DNA of 64,000 nucleotides from Ciborinia camelliae (Eukaryota; Ascomycota; Leotiomycetes; Helotiales; Sclerotiniaceae): NCBI GenBank assembly GCA_025890175.1, contig JANPYM010000010.1, positions 277,498 to 341,497 of the forward strand. Direction: 5' to 3'. This document shows, in pieces, positions 60,801 through 64,000 of the stretch; the first letter of the stretch is position 1, and each line of letters starts with the position of its first letter. A program made the position numbers and the translations under genes. The notes beneath the pieces were generated by a model. It was not told the DNA's origin. It saw only the letters and a program-made list of their open reading frames with translations, and searched no databases.

Positions 60801-62201
60801 TTTCAATATTCCATAGACGAGGCCGTTTAATAATAATACATACTCTTTTTCCCTAGAATATTTACATGTATAATACTAACTTCTATATCACTAAAGGTAT
60901 TGCATATTTCAATAGGTAATATTGGGTAATCTTAGAAAGATACGCAGATATAGAATACAGTTCGAATGAAGTTTGAATGGAGCTGGAATGCTTTAATTCA
61001 GATCTCTTTTGAAGTTAGAGATACAGGAATAGTAGCATATCGGGGCAAAGGAAAGGGCTATATTTAACTTACGAATATATAAAACGCATGAGTAAGCTTT
61101 TCTTTTCTTTTTCTTTCCATTCTAATGGGAAATTTATGAAGATATACTCGGGAATTTCAAGAATTACAGTTTAGATCCAAGCATTTTCGTATATCATTAG
61201 TATTTCTTACAAATATCATTTCACTTAACATCTATAATAGTAGCATCGTCTCTCTTATGCACACACAAATTATAGTACAGTACTAAGTCCGCAATACGCG
61301 TCACCGCTACGCTATCGTATACTAACGCGAAGAACGGTAGATGAGCAAGAAGGGAGCAGCAGAATGTAGCAATAGGGTAAATGCAAGAGAGAAAGGTGCA
61401 AAAGGTAGCAGGAAGCTGAGGAGCCGAAAGGAAGAAGTAAGAGGTAAGGCTAGGTAATAGGGGGGGAATAAATAAATAAGGACAATGTATGGGACAAAGT
61501 AAACCCCCAGCTTCAAGAGATAGAAGAAGGCCAAGTTGTTAGATGATTCTATTCTAAACTATGCAAATATCCAAGGACTGAAGAAGTTGAAGTTGTAAGA
61601 TGCTATTCTAAACTACGTTCATATCCAAATACTATTAGTCTGCCAAATAACACTATTGGACCAGATTGGAGGCTTCAATAGATGTAGAACGCTCCACAAC
61701 CCAAGAAGCCTTGAAGTATCATAAAAATATGGAACAGCGTGCGAGGAGAATATTACAGTCTGATCAATACATTTCAGGCAGAATAGGGAAAAGAAGCTTC
61801 TAGATGATACTATCATGGGTTATCTACGCATCTCAAGGCTGGCAGCCTTCTTCACTACAGGTTCCGTATGGCTGTATAGCCTTACAAAGCTGATTTGTAT
61901 GACTGGTTAATTTAATTAAACGCGCCACCAAACTCAAAGCTGCACTAGAAATCTCTGCCGTATCCATGACGCAGTATTTATAATGTTCCTAACATCTATT
62001 TAAAGAGTATAGACTGTTCTACATCGAGAATTTCCTTGCAACAACTTTCTAGACATATATTTCGACTCTTTTTGACACTGAATATTGTATTAAACCCCAT
62101 TTATTCATCATTTTTCATCACTGCAGCTCAAGACTTTCACCAAAGTCTATTCTCCCTCTCCGACAACCCTTGTCACTACAAATACTATAATTGTTGGCGT
62201 G

Positions 62202-64000
62202 ATGGAAGGCGAAACACATAACAAGAATGCGATACCTCCTCGGCTCGGTCTAAACCCTGATGATCCTCTACCCTCGGTGGAAAGAACCGATACAGGATCA
62301 CCAGAAAGTGCGGCAGCTATAGCTCTTCTTACCATAGAACGAAGCCAGCAACAAGGTGGGATGGTTAGAAACCAGCATCGTCGAACAGCAAGCATCTCCC
62401 AAATTCCACAACAACATTTCAGAGAACCAAGAGGCTCCGATTCCACCTATGCTGCGAATCTCAGTCAGTTCTTAGGTCCCCTTAATCCCCGCGGGCGACA
62501 AAAACTGGACATTAACCCAGTGCCTGCTACGATATCTAGCTCGGGCCTGCAAACAACTGGTTCTCATAACTGGCAGTCTTCTTCTCAGGTTCCCAGTAAG
62601 CGTTCATCGTCTCGATCTATTAATACACGCGATTCAGGTCACTTGGCAAGTCAAGTACATCCAAGCTCAAGGCAGAGCCTATACAATCACCAGGTACCTG
62701 ACCAAACTACGACATCTAGAGGCGGTCCGGAAGCCCACAGGAGCCTTCGACATCCTCAAGATACACAGCAGCAGCCATCATCTCCAGCAGTGCCTGCTTT
62801 TCGCTCCGGTTATGCCCAAGTTCCAACTCAAAACTCCCAGTATTCAGGCCCCGTCTCTTATAACCCGCTCACACTCGCTCTAGATCCTGACAATACTGGT
62901 ACTTTAAATTATCCTCCTACTCAGGCGCCACGGAAACTACATCGGCGTGGCCAAAGCCATTCGAGTTTTTCCCTTCCAGGACTTGACTCATACATCCAGC
63001 AGAGTAGCATCCCACAGAGCCATCAAGCTCCCATTCAAGATAATAGCGACGGTGAAGAGGAAGGAGATACACTTACAACTACTGGGCCAAGCAGTACCAC
63101 TGGTGGTTTACTTGGTGTTTTAGTTCCGGTATGTATTACTCCTTACTTTTAGTACAACCACATGCTAACTAACGTATTAATGCAGCCTGGGAGAAAGAGA
63201 GGACGGCCTCTAGGGTCGAAGACGAAGAACACTAATAAAAGGAAAATACAGCCCCTAAGTGCAAGAGCAATTCTTCCTGGACCTTCAGCAACATCCGCTC
63301 TCCCATCATATGCTGTAAGTATCTATTCATCTATGATTTTGCCATACAATATCTAACCTTTTTCCTAACAGGTTCCGGTTCCTTTAAGCCAACAGTTGAC
63401 ACCAGCACGTCCAAGCCGTGAAACAAACTTCAGTCTCGCCAAAAATGCCTCTTTAATGCTCAACCCTTTCAGCAAGATCGTTCCAGGCTCGATTAAGCTG
63501 GTAGCCGATAATGATCAAGTGTGGGAATACAAGTACTCTGGCACTAGGCGAAACTGGAAAAAGGGACCAAGCGGAAAGGTCACTGTTGCGAAGCTCAATC
63601 ACTGGGCAAATACTATCTTGCGTCGAAGACTGCCTGACAACTTCCCTTTCGTTACAAGAAAGATATCAAACCCGGATCCCCCTCAACCAAAGTTCGAAAA
63701 ATGGACAGAATGGGAGAGATCATTCCTAGAGGCTCATATTTTGAATTATATTAGAGAAAATAGGAGGTATCTCGATGAAAAGGATTGGGAGAACGTTGCG
63801 GATGCGCAGAATCAAGAGTTTGTCCCCCACAGAAGGCTCCCTGGCTTGCCTTTGGCCCAGTTGACCTCACGTACACTCACGATCGACAATGTTCCTGTGG
63901 TTAGAGGTGGTGGCTTCACGAAGACCGACGGTTACTTCCCAGAACGTACGAGCTCCGAGATTCAGAATATCTTGTATAATTGGCCTGATATCCAGGAGAA
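62202..64000 (+). CDS. AT-hook protein with Myb-like segment, protein E (3' end cut by window)
   Basis: Exons 62202-63128, 63186-63314 and 63372 onward, open at the right edge; at least 561 residues. The first ~300 residues are Ser/Gln/Pro-rich and probably disordered. Exon 2 encodes an AT-hook (PGRKRGRPLGSKTKN), a minor-groove DNA-binding motif, followed by basic KRKIQPLS. Exon 3 carries a compact region (KLVADNDQVWEYKY, RRNWKKGPSGK) and then a Myb/SANT-like segment: WTEWERSFLEAHILNYI followed by KDWENVADAQNQEF. The latter fits the same W-x2/3-E-K/R-x2-L ... DW-x2-[IV]-A pattern as proteins C and D. The FDWN module itself is not seen in the visible part. It is very likely nuclear and DNA-binding; targets are unknown. 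Each exon joint keeps frame, and all three introns start GTATGT or GTAAGT. Confidence 0.8.

Larger units (their letters stand above)
53765..62201. other. Long gene-poor region
   Basis: About 8.4 kb in which I can support no complete gene. The left end is the upstream region of gene D and may hide 5' exons. The 54.0-58.4 kb part is AT-rich and has short TACCTACC/CCTAGG strings near 56540-56570 and 56730-56800. Fragments with protein-like composition occur at 58579-58806 (-) and 58827-59054 (+). From about 59.1 to 60.8 kb the plus strand is strongly purine-rich with AGGAGA- and GCAGAAGG-type repeats. The last ~300 bases are the promoter and leader of gene E. Confidence 0.5.

Noticed and set aside
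60487..60806. Leu/Pro-rich hydrophobic frames suggesting a membrane protein
   Set aside because: They are antisense readings of the purine-rich low-complexity tract.

Overview
The window reads as nuclear DNA of a filamentous ascomycete. Genes carry short introns (about 50-80 bases, GT...AG, often with GTAAGT/GTATGT donors). Protein families and lengths match filamentous fungi, and intergenic DNA is full of simple repeats. The secreted bicupin oxalate decarboxylase and general gene style suggest Leotiomycetes, perhaps Sclerotiniaceae (Botrytis/Sclerotinia group). That placement is inference, not proven here.

Left half (about 1.4-30 kb): conserved cell machinery, dense and easily recognised. 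In order these are an Osh3-type oxysterol-binding protein (-), transcription elongation factor Spt6 (-), a Ste7-type MAP kinase kinase (+), a HAD hydrolase with a damaged or misread 5' end and an assembly gap in its first intron (+), a secreted bicupin oxalate decarboxylase (-), the alpha subunit of the COPI coat (-), and UDP-glucose:glycoprotein glucosyltransferase ending in KDEL (+). The last two are divergent from a ~0.6 kb shared promoter, and both serve the ER/Golgi.

Right half (about 30-64 kb): gene-poor, repeat-rich and dominated by genes I cannot assign to a named family. The exceptions are a secreted yellow/major-royal-jelly-like protein at 37-38.4 kb and an unrelated acidic protein at 41.7-42.8 kb. 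Four genes (30.9-32.5, 33.8-34.8, 45.8-48.2 and 52.1-53.8 kb) share a module of roughly 65 residues with the core YPxIxxFDWN followed by DIxxLNxxR. Two of the four are full-length paralogues that also carry an N-terminal CxxC/MPW module and a C-terminal Myb/SANT-like segment. A fifth gene, cut by the right edge, has an AT-hook and a similar Myb-like segment. This dispersed family of probable nuclear proteins is the best candidate here for an undescribed system.

Mobile and repeated DNA: a 391-bp MITE with 23-bp terminal inverted repeats and TA target duplications (5.0-5.4 kb), a 411-bp foldback element with very long inverted arms (49.3-49.7 kb), several 6- and 12-bp tandem arrays, two sets of intergenic direct repeats, and scattered short palindromes of the CCTAGG/GGTACC and TACGGAGTA types. 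I found no rRNA, tRNA or CRISPR array. Exon boundaries were assigned by eye from splice signals and reading-frame continuity.
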